A DNA stretch of 64,000 nucleotides, from the NCBI RefSeq assembly GCF_937616625.2, contig NC_065575.1, positions 5,959,501-6,023,500 on the forward strand. Direction: 5' to 3'. Source of the DNA: Mercurialis annua. Its lineage: Eukaryota > Streptophyta > Magnoliopsida > Malpighiales > Euphorbiaceae. The notes below the pieces were generated by a model, which ran no database searches, was not told the DNA's origin, and saw nothing but the letters and a program-made list of their open reading frames with translations. This document shows, one piece after another, positions 10,946-23,800 of the stretch (position 1 is the stretch's first letter; the number at the start of each line of letters is the position of its first letter). A program made the position numbers and the translations under genes.

Positions 10946-12649
10946 TTAACTTGGGGTGCTTTTATTACCTTTTTGAGAGGCACCATATGCAATATTCCGA
11001 TATGACCGAATTAATCATTGAACTAAAACGATATGTCTTAGTTTGCTACGGGTTTCGGTTAATTTAGTTTAGCTATGGTTAAGAATTCTGAATAGTTTGT
11101 TTAATTTGGTTTGCTTTGATTTTTAGTTTAAAATTTCCGTATTAAGTGAACTGGTAAAATTAAATTAATTATATATGCATAGAGTTATTTTGTAATTTAA
11201 AAAAAAAATAAGTTATTTTTATAATTTTTTATAGGACTTGAATAAAGGTTCACTGAATTTGTATATATGTAAGGAGTACAAAAACTAATTTTTTATTGTA
11301 TCAATAATTAATATTAGTAAAATTAAATTATTCGGCTAATTATAACCAACTGAAGTAAGTACATTATTTTGGTTTGTTTAATTTTTAGTACTACAGGCTG
11401 AAGAACAGAGTATTTTGTTTTCAGTTAAATCATTTTCATTTGATTCAGTAATTTAACCAATCCATATATACAGAAACTGACAGTGACATATATTTTAATT
11501 TAAAAGACATATTATCTTTTTTTTCTATATTAAAATATATACCAAGCTATTTGTGACATGGTTGCTGTATGGAAAAAATTTAAATTATTTTTAAAAATGA
11601 CTATAATTAATACAATTAATATATAATTCAAAATATAAAACTTAATTAAATGGGACTATTTTAAAAGTAGGATTTGTATCGACTTTACCCGTGAAGTTAT
11701 AATTTTTCAGGACATTCAACTTACTTTTTTTCTATATAAATTAATAGAAAATACAAGAGCTATAGTTGAAAATTACCCAAAAACAATTATAGCAATTTTC
11801 CTGTATATAATGTTTTTCCAGTGTCAATGCGGGAGGCTCTAGTGGCGGAGCCACGTAGAGAACAAGAGCGGCATTTGTCCCCTTTAATTTTAATTTCTGG
11901 CTACGCCACTGGCAGGAGTCTCAGCATCACTATAGCCGTGTAAATGAGAAGAATTGCTGGAGTCGAATAAACCAATGGAGGGGCAACCCTTTAGATATTT
12001 GACCAAGTGTAAAGCTGCATCCAAATGAGCTTTACAAGAAAAGTTAAATTATTGACTTAGTTGCTGAACAGAATAAGTAATGTCTGGCCTTGTAATATTG
12101 AGGTAGAATAACCTGCCAATCAGTCTTCTATATTGGTCAGGTTCACGTAATGGATGATTATCCATGGTAACTGCTAGTTTATGTCCCTTTTGAAAAAGAA
12201 TATTTTGTCACAATTTGAATTTTACCCCAAATCTCGAGCTGGGAATGAGAGTTATTGTTCCGAAATTCATAAAAGGCTAAAAAAACCTTTACAATTTTTT
12301 TTTGCAAATCAAGATCATATATCACATTTGATCTTTTTTTAGAAAATACTGTTAAAATATTTCTCTTATTTAACGAAAACACATTTTTTAAAACTGGGTC
12401 TTAAAACCCTGATTGTATTTAAAGAAATCAAAGCGCAAATATCAATCTCTTATGACGTACCTGCTATGTTTCCAATACAATGCTAAAATATTGAAACATA
12501 CAATCAGTGTAACTCTTTAAACAAATGGTAAAGCATTTTAGATAACACACAGCTTTGAAAACATACACAAATATAATATTTTGATTAAAATTTAGCAAAA
12601 CATAGTAAACTACTGAAAACAAAAAGACAAACTTTTTGATACCTAACTA
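10946..12649. other. Intergenic, AT-rich
   Basis: No gene was recognised. The interval near 11000-11460 repeatedly uses TTAATTTGGTTTGCTTTGATTTT-type words. A tiny GC-richer inverted-end element lies within it (see 11840-11913). A short segment near 11930-12180 (CCAATGGAGGGGCAACCCT...) has a different texture and may be a decayed retroelement, but I could not assign it. Confidence 0.4.
11840..11913. mobile_element. Very short inverted-end element (hAT-like MITE candidate)
   Basis: A segment of about 74 bp starts AGTGGCGGAGCCA and ends TGGCTACGCCACT, inverted with one mismatch. Flanking GGAGGCTC and GGAGTCTC resemble an imperfect 8-bp target duplication, though a few bases intervene on the right. 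The same AGTGGCGGA start recurs near 27737. Confidence 0.35.
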
Positions 12650-12657
12650 CTTACAGC

Positions 12658-12961
12658 CAGTGTTTTTAAAAACCGGACCGGACCGACCGGTCGGACCGGT
12701 TGAACCGCGAACCGGCCAGTGGTCCAGTCTGAAACTGCAAAAAAACCAGATTTTTTGGTTGGACCGGTTGAACCGGATTGAACCGGTAAAAAACCGGATG
12801 TTGAACCGGATCAGACCGGATTGAACCGGTAAAAAACCGGTGAATCAGAAACTTTTTTAATTTTTTTTAAATTTATCAAACCGGTTGAACCGGTCATTGA
12901 ACCGGTTCAACCGGTTGAACCGGAAACCGGTGGCCTCACCGGTTCGGTTTTTAAAACACTG
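12658..12961. mobile_element. hAT-type MITE rich in ACCGG/CCGGTT
   Basis: The element of 304 bp starts CAGTGTTTTTAAAAACCGG and ends CGGTTTTTAAAACACTG. It is flanked by a perfect 8-bp target duplication, CTTACAGC, at 12650-12657 and 12962-12969. An 8-bp duplication and CAGTG ends fit the hAT superfamily. Inside are many GGACCGG and GGTTGAACCGG words in both orientations. It has no real coding capacity. Confidence 0.9.
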
Positions 12962-12969
12962 CTTACAGC

Positions 12970-14818
12970 TCTAGAAGTATAGTTGACATTGACTTTTGAA
13001 ATTATTATGGAAGTCCGACCTTGTAACTTGATAACCTGAAAGGTAAAATACTGGGGAGTTAGAAATATAAATATTTCTCAGTGCATCTATACTTTTAAGT
13101 TGAATATTAAATCTCATATATAAGAAATCAGTTCTATATAAAAGTACTACCAATTAATCGATTTAGATGAAACCTCAGTCCTTTCACTTTCTAACGTTTA
13201 TACTATCATATGAACTACAATTTGCCTTCTTGTTTAATACAAAATGGACTGTGAACTCTATCACAACCATCTTAACTCTATATAGGGTTGTTGAGCCGTA
13301 AACTGAATTACTGCCATTTCAGGATTACACGTTAGGTCTAGACAATTAACTTTGCACTGCCATATGAGCTAATCCAACGTGCATATGCTTATCATACTTA
13401 CAACTCGATCTACTTTATTAACATCAGTGATCATATAATTCTATTGTTGCCCAATAAATAGCTTGTTCTAATGGATCTCTCTTGGTTCAGTTATACTTAT
13501 GTGGTTTGTCATTTAAAACAATTTAAATATAACTATTCAAAAGTAAAAAAGACATAAAGTAAACTCATAGAATCGATATCTCCCAAAACATGTGCTCCTG
13601 GTAACCTACTAGTCAAACACCCTGATGTCTTGACTTGGCAGATTGACAACGTGTCAGATATAATTGGAATGCAAACGTTGAAACAATATCAAACATTAAT
13701 CGTATCATATAGACTTCTAATATTTAAATTGTTTCCGTACATAAATGACGTTGTAAAAAAACATATAAACTAATCTCGATATTAAGCTTTTCGTTCAAAT
13801 CTTAAAACCACTCTTAGTATAAACCATAATTCCATTTATCATTAATCACTTTGATTAGTGTTTAGGTTAATTAAAACGTTGTAATGTTTCAATAAACCGA
13901 ACACCTTTAACTTTGCATAAACATTTCTACTTTTAAAACATCCTACTTACTTTTAGAAGTCTGTTTAATCAAATTCGAGCGTACGACTCGAAACAGAAAC
14001 ATAACATCCAAGTGTCGAGGGGTCTATGTGCTAGCACAACCTTTACCAAGGTTGTGCATTACGCACAGCTAAAGAGATTTTCCCCGGGCTATCCCGACGT
14101 GGTCTCCGAATGCTAAAACACAATCCAAACAATCCAAATCTGCATTCGGAACGTGAAATCGATACGAATTCGATCGATTCGATACGATAGCCGTTCTAAA
14201 CTCAAATATAATCCAAATTATAACCAAATTCAAATTAACGATTATTATCTCAAATACAAGCGGATTATCGAAAAAATCAGAATCGAAATCTAAAAACGGA
14301 TCGAAAATCGCTTAACCCTAACTTTCCCTCTAAAAAAAATGAATGAATGAATGAGCCCTCCACATCATTTCATTCATTTGAAATGAATTTATATAGTTTT
14401 GACCAAAATACGCTTTCGTACTAGTTCAATTATGTATTTTAATCCATATTCTTAATTAGTCGTCCGTAACTACAACAGAAAAAAAAATTATAAAATAAAT
14501 TAAATTTCAATAAATTCTTAAAGCAAATTAAAAAAATATATCTTTCTTTATTCTTTTCAGTTGTTTATCTAGCTAAATATATTTCTCTATAGTTACTTGA
14601 TTTTTTTATTAAATAAAAGATCTATATTTACTTGATTATTTTCAGGATTTTTAGGTGATTTTTATAATTATTTTTTCAATTTTCTTTTCTTAACAAATTT
14701 TTCTATAATTTAATTTATAGATTAAATAATTTTATGATAAAGCATTAATGTTGTATTAATCAATTTATTAATCAATTTAATAATTTTATATTTTATAATT
14801 TTAAAAAATACTCATTTG
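12970..14818. other. Intergenic; unassigned GC-richer block near 13970-14330
   Basis: The first kilobase is featureless AT-rich DNA. From about 13970 to 14330 the texture changes: CGAGCGTACGACTCG, a short GGTTGTGC inverted pair near 14038-14062, CCCCGGGC, then repeated CGATACGA / CGATCGAT words. This could be an LTR or other retroelement remnant, but I found no paired LTR or protein domain. Confidence 0.35.
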
Positions 14819-14829
14819 GGCCAGACTAG

Positions 14830-15271
14830 GTAGCACAGAAACGGGAAACGGAAACGACACAAAATGGACACGGGAAACGATTTTTCTAAAATGAAGGAAA
14901 CGAAACGTGGGGAAAACGTGTAAATAATAAAAATATAGGGATATATTTATAAAATTAAAAATACTTTATATAATTAAATTTTATTTATATATTTATGCCA
15001 ATTAATAAAATAAATTAGACATAATTAAATTTAATAAAAATAAGAAAATAAGAAAATAAATTTTATTTTAGATGACGTGCACAATAAAATTGTGTAATTG
15101 AATAAAAAAATTGTTTATTGAGAATATTTTAGATTTTTTTATAATTTTTTTATTTATAAAAACGGTCTGAAACGTTTTCTTATAAGTTTTCTAGAGTTTT
15201 TAAGAGTTTTCGGTTTTCAAAATATTTCTGAAACAGAACACGCAGTTTTGTCGAAGTTTCCGTAATTCATG
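14830..15271. mobile_element. Decayed GAAACGG-rich element
   Basis: The left end has GGTAGCACAGAAACGGGAAAC and a run of GGAAACG words. The right end has inverted GTTTCCGT words. The flanks share GGCCAGA (about 14819-14825 and 15272-15278), a possible target duplication. Ends are imperfect, so this is a candidate only. Confidence 0.35.
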
Positions 15272-15689
15272 GTGGCCAGATGTAGACGAAGTTTTCATGA
15301 GAAAGACCTTTCGTTTCTGGCAAAGGGATTACAATTACCGGGACGACTAAAAAAATTTAAAATACGAAGGTGTGAACATAATACAACTGTCATGCGAGCC
15401 ACTAGACGTAGCAAATACTGGTTTTGGGGCAACACGGCGGCGTGCTAATCCAATTTTTTTAATTAATTAACCAAAGTATAAAGTTGACCAACTAATTTGT
15501 CCATACTTACCCTCTTCCTCACAATCACTTTTCCTTCCAGAGGATATGGCACAAAATTAGGAGAACATTGAGTGATTTGGCAAATTTATTTATCAAACAA
15601 ATTACTACATAATATAAATAATTTACTTTTTTTATATATACACACACGTTAACAAGATTATAATTATATAAAAAAATACAAAACATATA

Positions 15690-15790
15690 TGAGTTGGTAA
15701 GACGTCTTACTGATTCAAATGAGATCGCAGATTTATATTGTACTCATATATGTAGTCGTTTAAAATTGGAATTAGAATTTTATTATTTAT
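15690..15790 (+). mobile_element. Degenerate tRNA-derived SINE remnant
   Basis: The stretch GAGTTGGTAAGACGTC, followed by a degenerate B-box area and CATATATGTAGTCGTTTAAA, matches in order the SINE at 25188-25367 (TTTATGTATGTAGCCGTTTAAA). This copy has no clear target duplication and looks old. Confidence 0.45.
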
Positions 15791-16491
15791 AAGATATTTA
15801 TCCAAATCAAATGAATATTAATCTAAATATGATAAGTTTAAATAATCGTTTATACTCAAAACATGTTCAAACCACCTCATGTATTTTCATAAAAAAAAAA
15901 ATTATGTAAAAAAGTGTATGATAATACGGGAAAGTAATAATTTAGCAAATAAATAACGATAAATTATAACCGAACATTTAAACTTTCCTAAATAATTTAA
16001 GATACACTCTTTCAGCATTTTAATTTTATATTCTCAAATAGTTCTTTTGAATGATTTAATGTTTATATGTTCTTTTATATTACCTTATTAGTTAGTTTGG
16101 ATTAGAGTTATAATTTTGTCAAAAATTAAAATGTATATACTATATAAACAAAAATTGAAAATTAATTTGTAGCTTAAATAAAAAAATGAAAGGATTAAAT
16201 TATACATAATACCATATTTCGTTTAGGCATTTCACATTTTACTAAATAAATTAATGACATTCACTCAAAAAATAATTATTGACAATTTTAAGTGAAGGAC
16301 TTAAAAGAGTAATTTTAAAAGTATGGGTGCTAAAGTAAACAATAAAGACAATTTCGTACATGAATTTATTATTATCCTAATTTTGCCATTTTACGCGGTG
16401 GATAGACAGCATATATGCTCAATTGTGGGACCCACACGTTAACTTCGTGGGCTCCACAGAATTTCTGTATCCATTACAGTTAATTAAGTCA
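15791..16491. other. Intergenic, AT-rich, nothing recognised
   Basis: No coding, RNA or clear element signal was seen between the SINE remnant and the foldback element. Confidence 0.4.
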
Positions 16492-16500
16492 ATTAAAAAA

Positions 16501-17304
16501 GGGGTTTACTATTCGCCGCCCCAAATTACTACCCACCCCCCAAGTTTTGACTGAAATGCCCCTAACATAATTTCAATTCAAAAACAAAAAAACAAAAATC
16601 CTCTCAACTCAAAAATCTCTCAAACTCAACCTAAAATCCCGACGATAACCGGAGCCGATTTATGTCGCAATCAACGGAAAATAAAAGACGGGAACCTCCG
16701 GTAATTATTTTTTTTCGTTTTTAACTGTTTTAATAAAAAAGAAATTTTTTTTCATTTTTTTTAAGGGCCATCGCCCGGCGATGGCGATGGCCCTGTGCAC
16801 CATAGCCTGGCGATGGCGATGGTGCACAGGGACAATCGTCCCCGAGGGACGATTGTCCCAGTGGACCATTGTCCATGAGGGACGATGGTTCGTCATCTTT
16901 TGGCGATGGTCCACTGGGACCATCGTCTTCCTGGGACGATTGTCCACTGGGACAATCGTCCTTCGAGGACGATGGTCCACTGGGACAATCGTCTCCCAGT
17001 GCACCATCGCCATCGCCAGGCGATGGTGCACAGGTCCATCGCCATCGCCGGGCGATGGCCTTTAAAAAAAATTAAAAAAATTAAAAAATTAAATAAATAA
17101 AAACTGATTATTTATCGGAAGTTCCGTCTTTTATTTTTAGTCGATTTTGACATTTTTATTGTAAATTCACTCGGATATTCGTTGGGTTTTTAATTGAATT
17201 GAGAGAATTGAATATTTAAAAAAAAAAAACTGAAAATGGCTTAGGGGTATTTTGGTAAAAAGTTGGGTGGTGGGTAGTAATTTGGGGTGGTAAATAGTAG
17301 TCCA
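16501..17304. mobile_element. Foldback (MULE-like) element with GC-rich internal palindrome
   Basis: The whole element of about 804 bp is one long imperfect inverted repeat centred near 16905. The outer ends of about 65 bp pair (left TTTACTATTCGCCGCCCCAA, right inverse TACTATTTACCACCCCAA). The next 100 bp also pair (ATAAAAGACGGGAACC on the left with its inverse at about 17120). The core, 16767-17061, is a GC-rich palindrome built from CCATCGCC, GGCGATGG and GGGACAATCGTCC words. Flanks ATTAAAAAA (16492-16500) and CTTAAAAAA (17305-17313) look like a 9-bp target duplication with one mismatch, which fits the Mutator superfamily. Open frames of 68-108 codons on both strands come from the repeated core and are not genes. 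Confidence 0.75.
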
Positions 17305-17578
17305 CTTAAAAAATGGTTAAGAAAGAAAAAAAAAACTAAAACCAATCCAATCCAATCCAATGCTTCGCGGTGCAGTGTGCTATGCACGTTATGAGTTGAC
17401 CGCCGTCTGTTTTTATGTTCTTTTTGATATTTATTTTGTGCTTATAATTTTATATTTAATTTTATTCTTAAGCATTAAAAACTAAATTCGATAAATACCT
17501 CTATTATTGGTGATTTTGATTTTGATTTTTTTTGGGTAGCGGCAGATTTTATGAAATATAAACGATTATATTGAGAGT

Positions 17579-18114
17579 TTAGAGCATCCCTAATGGTATT
17601 CTTTAAAATAAAGAGCATCTTTTGTAAAATAAAAGGCATCTTAAAGATAAAGAGTGATATTTAAAATTTTACTCCAATGAACTCTTTAATATCAGTTTTT
17701 TATTATATATAATTTTAATAATTAATAATAAAATAAAAGTATTAAATAATAATAATAATATTAAATTAATTACCTCTCTAATCTTAAATTTTATTTTATT
17801 TTGTTTTCATAAAAAATATTAATAAAATATAAAATATTAATAAAATAATTTTTTTTATTTAATTTTTTATTCATTTATTTATTCATTTGTTTTACTAAAA
17901 GTAAAAATAACCACTTTATTTTTTAAAATTTAAAATTATACTATTTGAAAAATGAAGTAGAGAGTGAAAATGACTCTCTACATGTGGAGAGCCATTTTCA
18001 CTCTCTCTATTCTAAATATAAAGAATAGAGAGTCCATTGGACTCCTAATTTATTGTCAAACTCTTTAATTTAAAGAGTTTGATAATTTTAGAGAGTTTAT
18101 TGGGGATGCTCTAA
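17579..18114. mobile_element. MITE with AGAGCATCCC ends
   Basis: The ends are inverted: TTAGAGCATCCC at 17579 and GGGATGCTCTAA ending at 18114. Inside, CTCCAATGAACTCTTTAA and its inverse, plus a hairpin of GGAGAGCCATTTTCACTCTC words near 17960-18010, show further inverted structure. AGAGCATC-type ends are common in plant MITEs. No clean target duplication was found, so the superfamily is left open. Confidence 0.65.
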
Positions 18115-19739
18115 GATGAACAAAGTTTCCAAAATATAAATCTTATGGTCGATAATACTATAATAAACACATAAAGGCATTAAATTACACAATAAACCTA
18201 GAGAGATAAATGTCATATATTTTTAAATATTTGAGTTCAGAATATATATGCCTCGTGGTGGTGCATATATGTTCGTAATACTATTTAAACTTTTATATTT
18301 ATTGTAAAAAAAAAAACTATTACACTTATACAGTTATGGGCATATATAATTTTTCTGAAAAAATTTAATAGTTTTTTTTTTTTAAATAAGCTCATTTATA
18401 TATATATTTTTTAATCATGAGGACAAAAATGTTTTGGTAGAGGCATTTATGGTATTTTTTTTAATTAATATATTCATATTTTTTAAGATTTAAATTAATA
18501 AATAAACAATTGCACACATAAGCTCTTTTTAGGTCAACCCTATCAATTAACATTACCATGATGCCAATTCAATGTCCAATGAATTTATTTTTCACATTTT
18601 TCACTTTGTTTGGACTTCAAATCGCATTCCATTTGAACTAATAGTTTTATTCTGATATTTATATTTTTTTTAACTACTATTTATGTTTATATTGACAAAC
18701 GATCGACAAACACCTGCCAAACGACGTTGGATGTTTTTAAAGGTTTTTTTTTTTTATCCTTATATGTGTAAAGTATTGTATGTAGGTTGATATTGTTTAT
18801 GCTTTAAATATATATTTAGATTTAAATTTTATTATATTAATTAGATAATCATATTAATTTAATTCAAAATTAATCAAACATGTAGAAACTCTAAAATTGT
18901 CATTAAAAAATTGTAAATAATAGTTGTATAAACATTTAAAATGACAAATACTAAAATCAGTCTCATTTTATATATCTGATTAGGTTTTGTGCTTATAATC
19001 TGTATTTCAATATAAGGGATAAAATATTTTAAAATTTAGAATTTGAATGATGAAAGAATTTGAAGAAATTCTCTTTTTGAAAATGCATTAGGCTTTTCAA
19101 AACATTTAATGTAAGAAAATGATACATTTGGAAGTGTATATATCAAGATATGATTGTTAGAATATATGGCTCATCTTTGATACTCTTCCCATAACAGCAA
19201 GCTTCAAACTGGAAATATATCATTTTCCATTTGAAGTCACCATTTTAATTGCAACCTCACAATTTGATTTTTTTGCTTTGTACTGGTAAAGAAATTTCCT
19301 ACTTGCAATTTTGCTAATTTTATCTTAAAAATATCTATACATTTCAATCTTTTATACTATCATATTCCCGTTTCGATCTAATTGATATTAATAATTAATA
19401 AATAATTTACTTTTATATCCCCAATTTATATTAAGTTACATCACATAAAAGATATTAACCGGAAAGAGTAAAAAAGTAAAAATATTATATAAATAAAAAT
19501 TATCAATTAAAATAAAACATCTAAATTTTTTATGTCAATTATATTAGAACAAAAAAAAATATAGCTATCAAATATTTTATTAAATGCTTATATTATGTTT
19601 TTTTACAACATATAAATATGATATATTATTTTTGAGAATAATAAAATAATTTTCATTTATTCTTAATTCTACTCGTTAACTTTAGATTAGTCAATATCCA
19701 ATATAATTATGAATATTATGCAGTTTAAAAAGTAAACAG
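18115..19739. other. Intergenic, AT-rich, nothing recognised
   Basis: Low-complexity A/T tracts and no support for genes or element ends. Confidence 0.45.
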
Positions 19740-20107
19740 GGGTATTGGTGAAACAAATTATAAATATTTCACCTTTTTAGCGATTTAAGCCTAACGTTTA
19801 AAACTTTACGAAACAAATTTTATCCTTTTCAATTTTTACAAATTGTAGCCCAAATTCTAATTCCAGCCATTTTATCATTTTTTTAGACTACAAGTTGCAA
19901 AATTGCACGCTAGAATTTTATTTATAAAATTTTAAAACGTTGAGATTTAATATGCCAATAATATAGCTGCCACATAAGTAAATAATGGCCAGAAAACAGC
20001 TTAACCTACAATTTGCAAAAATTGAAAAGGTTAGAATTTATTTCGTAAAATTTCAAATGTTAGGCTTAAATCAAAGTGAAACGTTAGAATTTGTTTTGCC
20101 AAGATAC
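19740..20107. repeat. MITE-like repeat, family A copy 2
   Basis: Co-linear with 5272-5645. The start GGTATTGGTGAAACAAATT is partly inverted at the end (AATTTGTTTTGCCAAGATAC), giving terminal repeats of about 25-30 bp. It is noncoding. Confidence 0.6.
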
Positions 20108-20579
20108 TAAGTAAAAACTACTATAAAACTTTTTTCTAAACTAATATTGTTTTATTAATTTATTAAATAAATATCTCAATTTCTGGTAAAAAAAATATCT
20201 ACAAAAAAATAAACAGAATATTGAAACAGTCTTCATAAATAACCTAGAATTAAAGGTTAAAACATAAAAGTGTTAGGGGTTTAAATTCAGTCAAGAATCC
20301 ACTTGACTTACAAAATCACTTTTCTTATTTTTAGTCTTTTACTTAAAATTATTTTCCTAAAATCGTAATCACCATTTTTTTCTTAAACTGTTAAACATCA
20401 ATCACTAATTCAAACATAAATTGTTGCAAAGAAAACAAAATACAGTTGCAATATTAAATTAAACAAAATATACTGATTAAGACACATCAAAGTTTAATTA
20501 ATTAAAGAAACAAATCATAATCATAAAACAAATCACAATATTCCTTTAAACTGAACTTTTCTTCTTCTCTTGGCTGTCT

Positions 20580-20824
20580 ATTCATTTCATATCCCACAAA
20601 ATTAAAACAAACCAATTTTCTTTTCTTCTTCTTCTCTCTTTTCCACTTCAAAGCTTAGCTGTTCTTCTTTTTCTTCCTCTTTTGAAACCCTAAAAAGGAA
20701 ATTTCAAAATTTAATAATTTACAGACGAATTAGAACAGGATTTGAAAAACAAACACAAACCCAGATCAATTAAAGAAAAACCCATCATATCAAACAAAAA
20801 AACGCCGGAAAATTCGGTGGTTTG
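20580..20824 (+). promoter_or_regulatory. Pyrimidine-rich leader of the TMK4-like gene
   Basis: A dense run of TTCTTCTT / CTCTCTTTT words (about 20617-20690) precedes the start codon by some 130-200 bp. Such pyrimidine patches are usual around plant transcription start sites and leaders. I cannot place the start site. Confidence 0.4.
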
Positions 20825-23800
20825 ATGGGCCAGCATTTCCTCATCCTCCATTTTTTTCTGCTTCTCCGCCTCCTCTCCTCCGCCGCCGCAGATGACGGCG
20901 CAGTCATACTCGAACTGGCCACCACCTTAACCCCATTACCAGCTTCCTGGTCTACAAAATCCTCAACGGGTTTCTGTGACTGGAAAGGCATACAATGTGA
21001 TTCAGCCAACAGAGTCACCACTATAAACCTAGCAAATCAAGATCTTTCCGGTAGCTTGCCAAAAGACATTTCTACCCTTGCCCAGCTCAAAACGCTATCG
21101 CTTCAGGGCAATAAGCTATCTGGGGATCTTCCAAATCTTGCAAATTTGATAAATTTGCAGTCTTTGTTTCTTGACACTAATAATTTCACATCTGTCCCAG
21201 CTGGGTGTTTTAAGGGTCTCACTAGTTTGCAATCTCTTAGTATTGGTGATAATAAAAATCTTGCTGCTTGGGAATTTCCTGTTGATTTAGCTGAGTCCAC
21301 TACTTTAACTTCATTACAAGCTAGTCAAGCTAATCTTTTTGGTGAAATTCCTGATGTTTTTGGTTCTTTGCCTAGTTTGCAGAATCTTAGATTGAGTTAT
21401 AATAATTTTACTGGCAGTTTGCCTGCTTCTTTTGCTAAATCTGGGATTCAGAATCTATGGCTTAATAACCAGCAAAATGGTTTGAGTGGTACTATTGATG
21501 TTTTATCTTCAATGACCCAGTTGTCTCAAGTTTGGTTGCATAAGAATCAGTTTACTGGTCCAATTCCTGATTTGTCAAATTGTGAGAATATTTTTGATTT
21601 GCAGCTTAGAGATAATCAGTTTACTGGTGTTGTTCCTGCTTCTTTGGTTTCGCTTCCGCGATTGGTTAATGTTTCGTTGACTAATAATAAGTTGCAGGGC
21701 CCATCTCCTGTTTTCCCATCGTCTGTTACTACGGTTGTGAATGATGGGAAGAATAATTACTGTGCTGGTTCTGGGACTCCTTGTGATCCTCAGGTGACTG
21801 TGTTGCTTGAGGTTGCGGGTGCTTTTGGGTACCCGATTAGACTTTCCGATGATTGGACTGGGAATGATGCTTGTTTGAATTGGGATTTTGTTACTTGTGA
21901 TCCACAGAAGAAAGTTACTACTGTGAATTTAGCAAAGCAAGGGTTTTCAGGGACTATTTCTCCTGCATTTGCTAATCTTACTTCTTTGAGGAATTTGTAT
22001 TTGAATGGTAATAATTTGTCTGGCTCTATTCCTGATGGCTTAACCAAGCTTCCAAGCCTTCAGGTTCTGGATGTTTCCAACAATAATCTGTCGGGGACTG
22101 TTCCAAAGTTCCCGGACACGGTCAAGTTTACCACCAAACCTGGAAACCTTCTGCTCGGTACGCAAATTAGCCCTAGTGGAAGTCCGGGCTCACCTGGTTC
22201 TGATGGTAGTGTACCAAGCGGGGGCGCTTCTTCTCCAGGTTCAAAAAATGGCGGTGGAATATCAGGAGGTTTGATTGCTGGCATCATTATACCACTTGTA
22301 ATCTTTATTGCAGTTATATCATTTGTATTATATAAATATAAGAAAAGAAATAAAAGGTATGGGAATGTGGAGAAAGAGGGAAGTGAGAAAGCGTTAGGTA
22401 AAATTGGAGGGCCAAGTCGCGTTAATGGGTATAACGGGGTGCCTATGGAATTGCAAAGCCAGAGTAGTGGTGATAGCGATCGTAAGATGTTCGAGGGTGG
22501 GAATGTTGTAGTGTCGATGGAAGTTCTTAGACAAGTCACCAATAACTTTAGTGAAGACAATATTATAGGACGAGGCGGTTTTGGAGTAGTGTATAAAGGA
22601 GAGTTACATGATGGTACTAAGATTGCTGTGAAGAGGATGGAATCCTCGGTGATGGGAACTAAAGGTTTGAACGAGTTTCAGGCTGAAATTGCAGTACTTT
22701 CAAAGGTTAGGCATAGGCATCTGGTTGCTCTTCTAGGGTTCTGTGTTAATGGCCACGAGAGACTCTTGGTTTACGAGTACATGCCACGCGGAACACTCGG
22801 AGAGCATTTGTTTGAACATCAAGAACATGGGTATCCTCCCCTTACTTGGAAGCAAAGAGTTACTATTGCACTAGATGTCGCAAGAGGCGTTGAGTATCTG
22901 CATAGTTTAGCTCAACAGAGTTTCATTCATCGAGATTTGAAACCTTCAAATATTCTTCTTGGGGATGACATGAGAGCCAAAGTGTCAGACTTCGGTTTGG
23001 TTAGAAATGCACCTGATGGAAAATATTCTGTGGAAACACGATTGGCAGGCACATTCGGATATCTTGCACCTGAGTATGCTGGTAAATTACTATTTTTCTT
23101 CTCTCTTTTTTTGTAAAGTGAATATGCCGATTGCTGAGATTATTGTACAAAAAAGAATTGAGATGTACAATTACTATTTGTGCCAAGATTTTAGCAGTAT
23201 AGAAATTGAGGAAGGCTCATAAATTCTAAATAATTTAGTAAATGTAGCTGCATATAAGTCTTAGCAACATATTTCATATTATGGTTTAGCCGGTACTGTT
23301 TTCACCTCATTAGTTTTATCTTATCTTCTCATTGCGTTCCTATAATTTTCCTGTACGGGAACTTATCGAGTACTATGTTTCCGCAGTACATTTTTCTTTT
23401 TGGAAACGCATATGAAGCTTTAAAATTTTAGGTTTGTACACTGTTATTATAAAACAGATGAAGTGTTACCGTTTTTCATTTAAACATTACTATTTCCGTT
23501 CAATATAGTCAATGTATGCTCCTTTTCATTATTGTTTGGGTGGTTCCAATGTCAGTCTTCTTTTCTGGTTAATTAGCAGGACCTTGCGGATAATTTATCT
23601 TCTATGAGATGTTAAAGTTTCAATTTGTTCTCGTGTTTATTTCTCGGTGTTTTGAGTGAATACTTTTTAGCTTGCATGATGAATTTGAACATAGAATTTG
23701 TTTACTTTGATTTATAAATATCAAATTGGTTTCTTGATTCCGATACACTTTTGCTTATTTTCCAGCAACTGGAAGGGTGACAACCAAGGTGGATGTTTAT

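Noticed and set aside
12636..12824. Open frame rich in Pro/Arg/Gly
   Set aside because: It lies across the CCGGTT repeats of a hAT-type MITE and starts outside it; no domain.
16705..17100. Four overlapping open frames on both strands, 68-108 codons
   Set aside because: They arise from the repeated palindromic core of the foldback element. The peptides are periodic (Trp/Thr/Val/His/Arg repeats) and exist on both strands.
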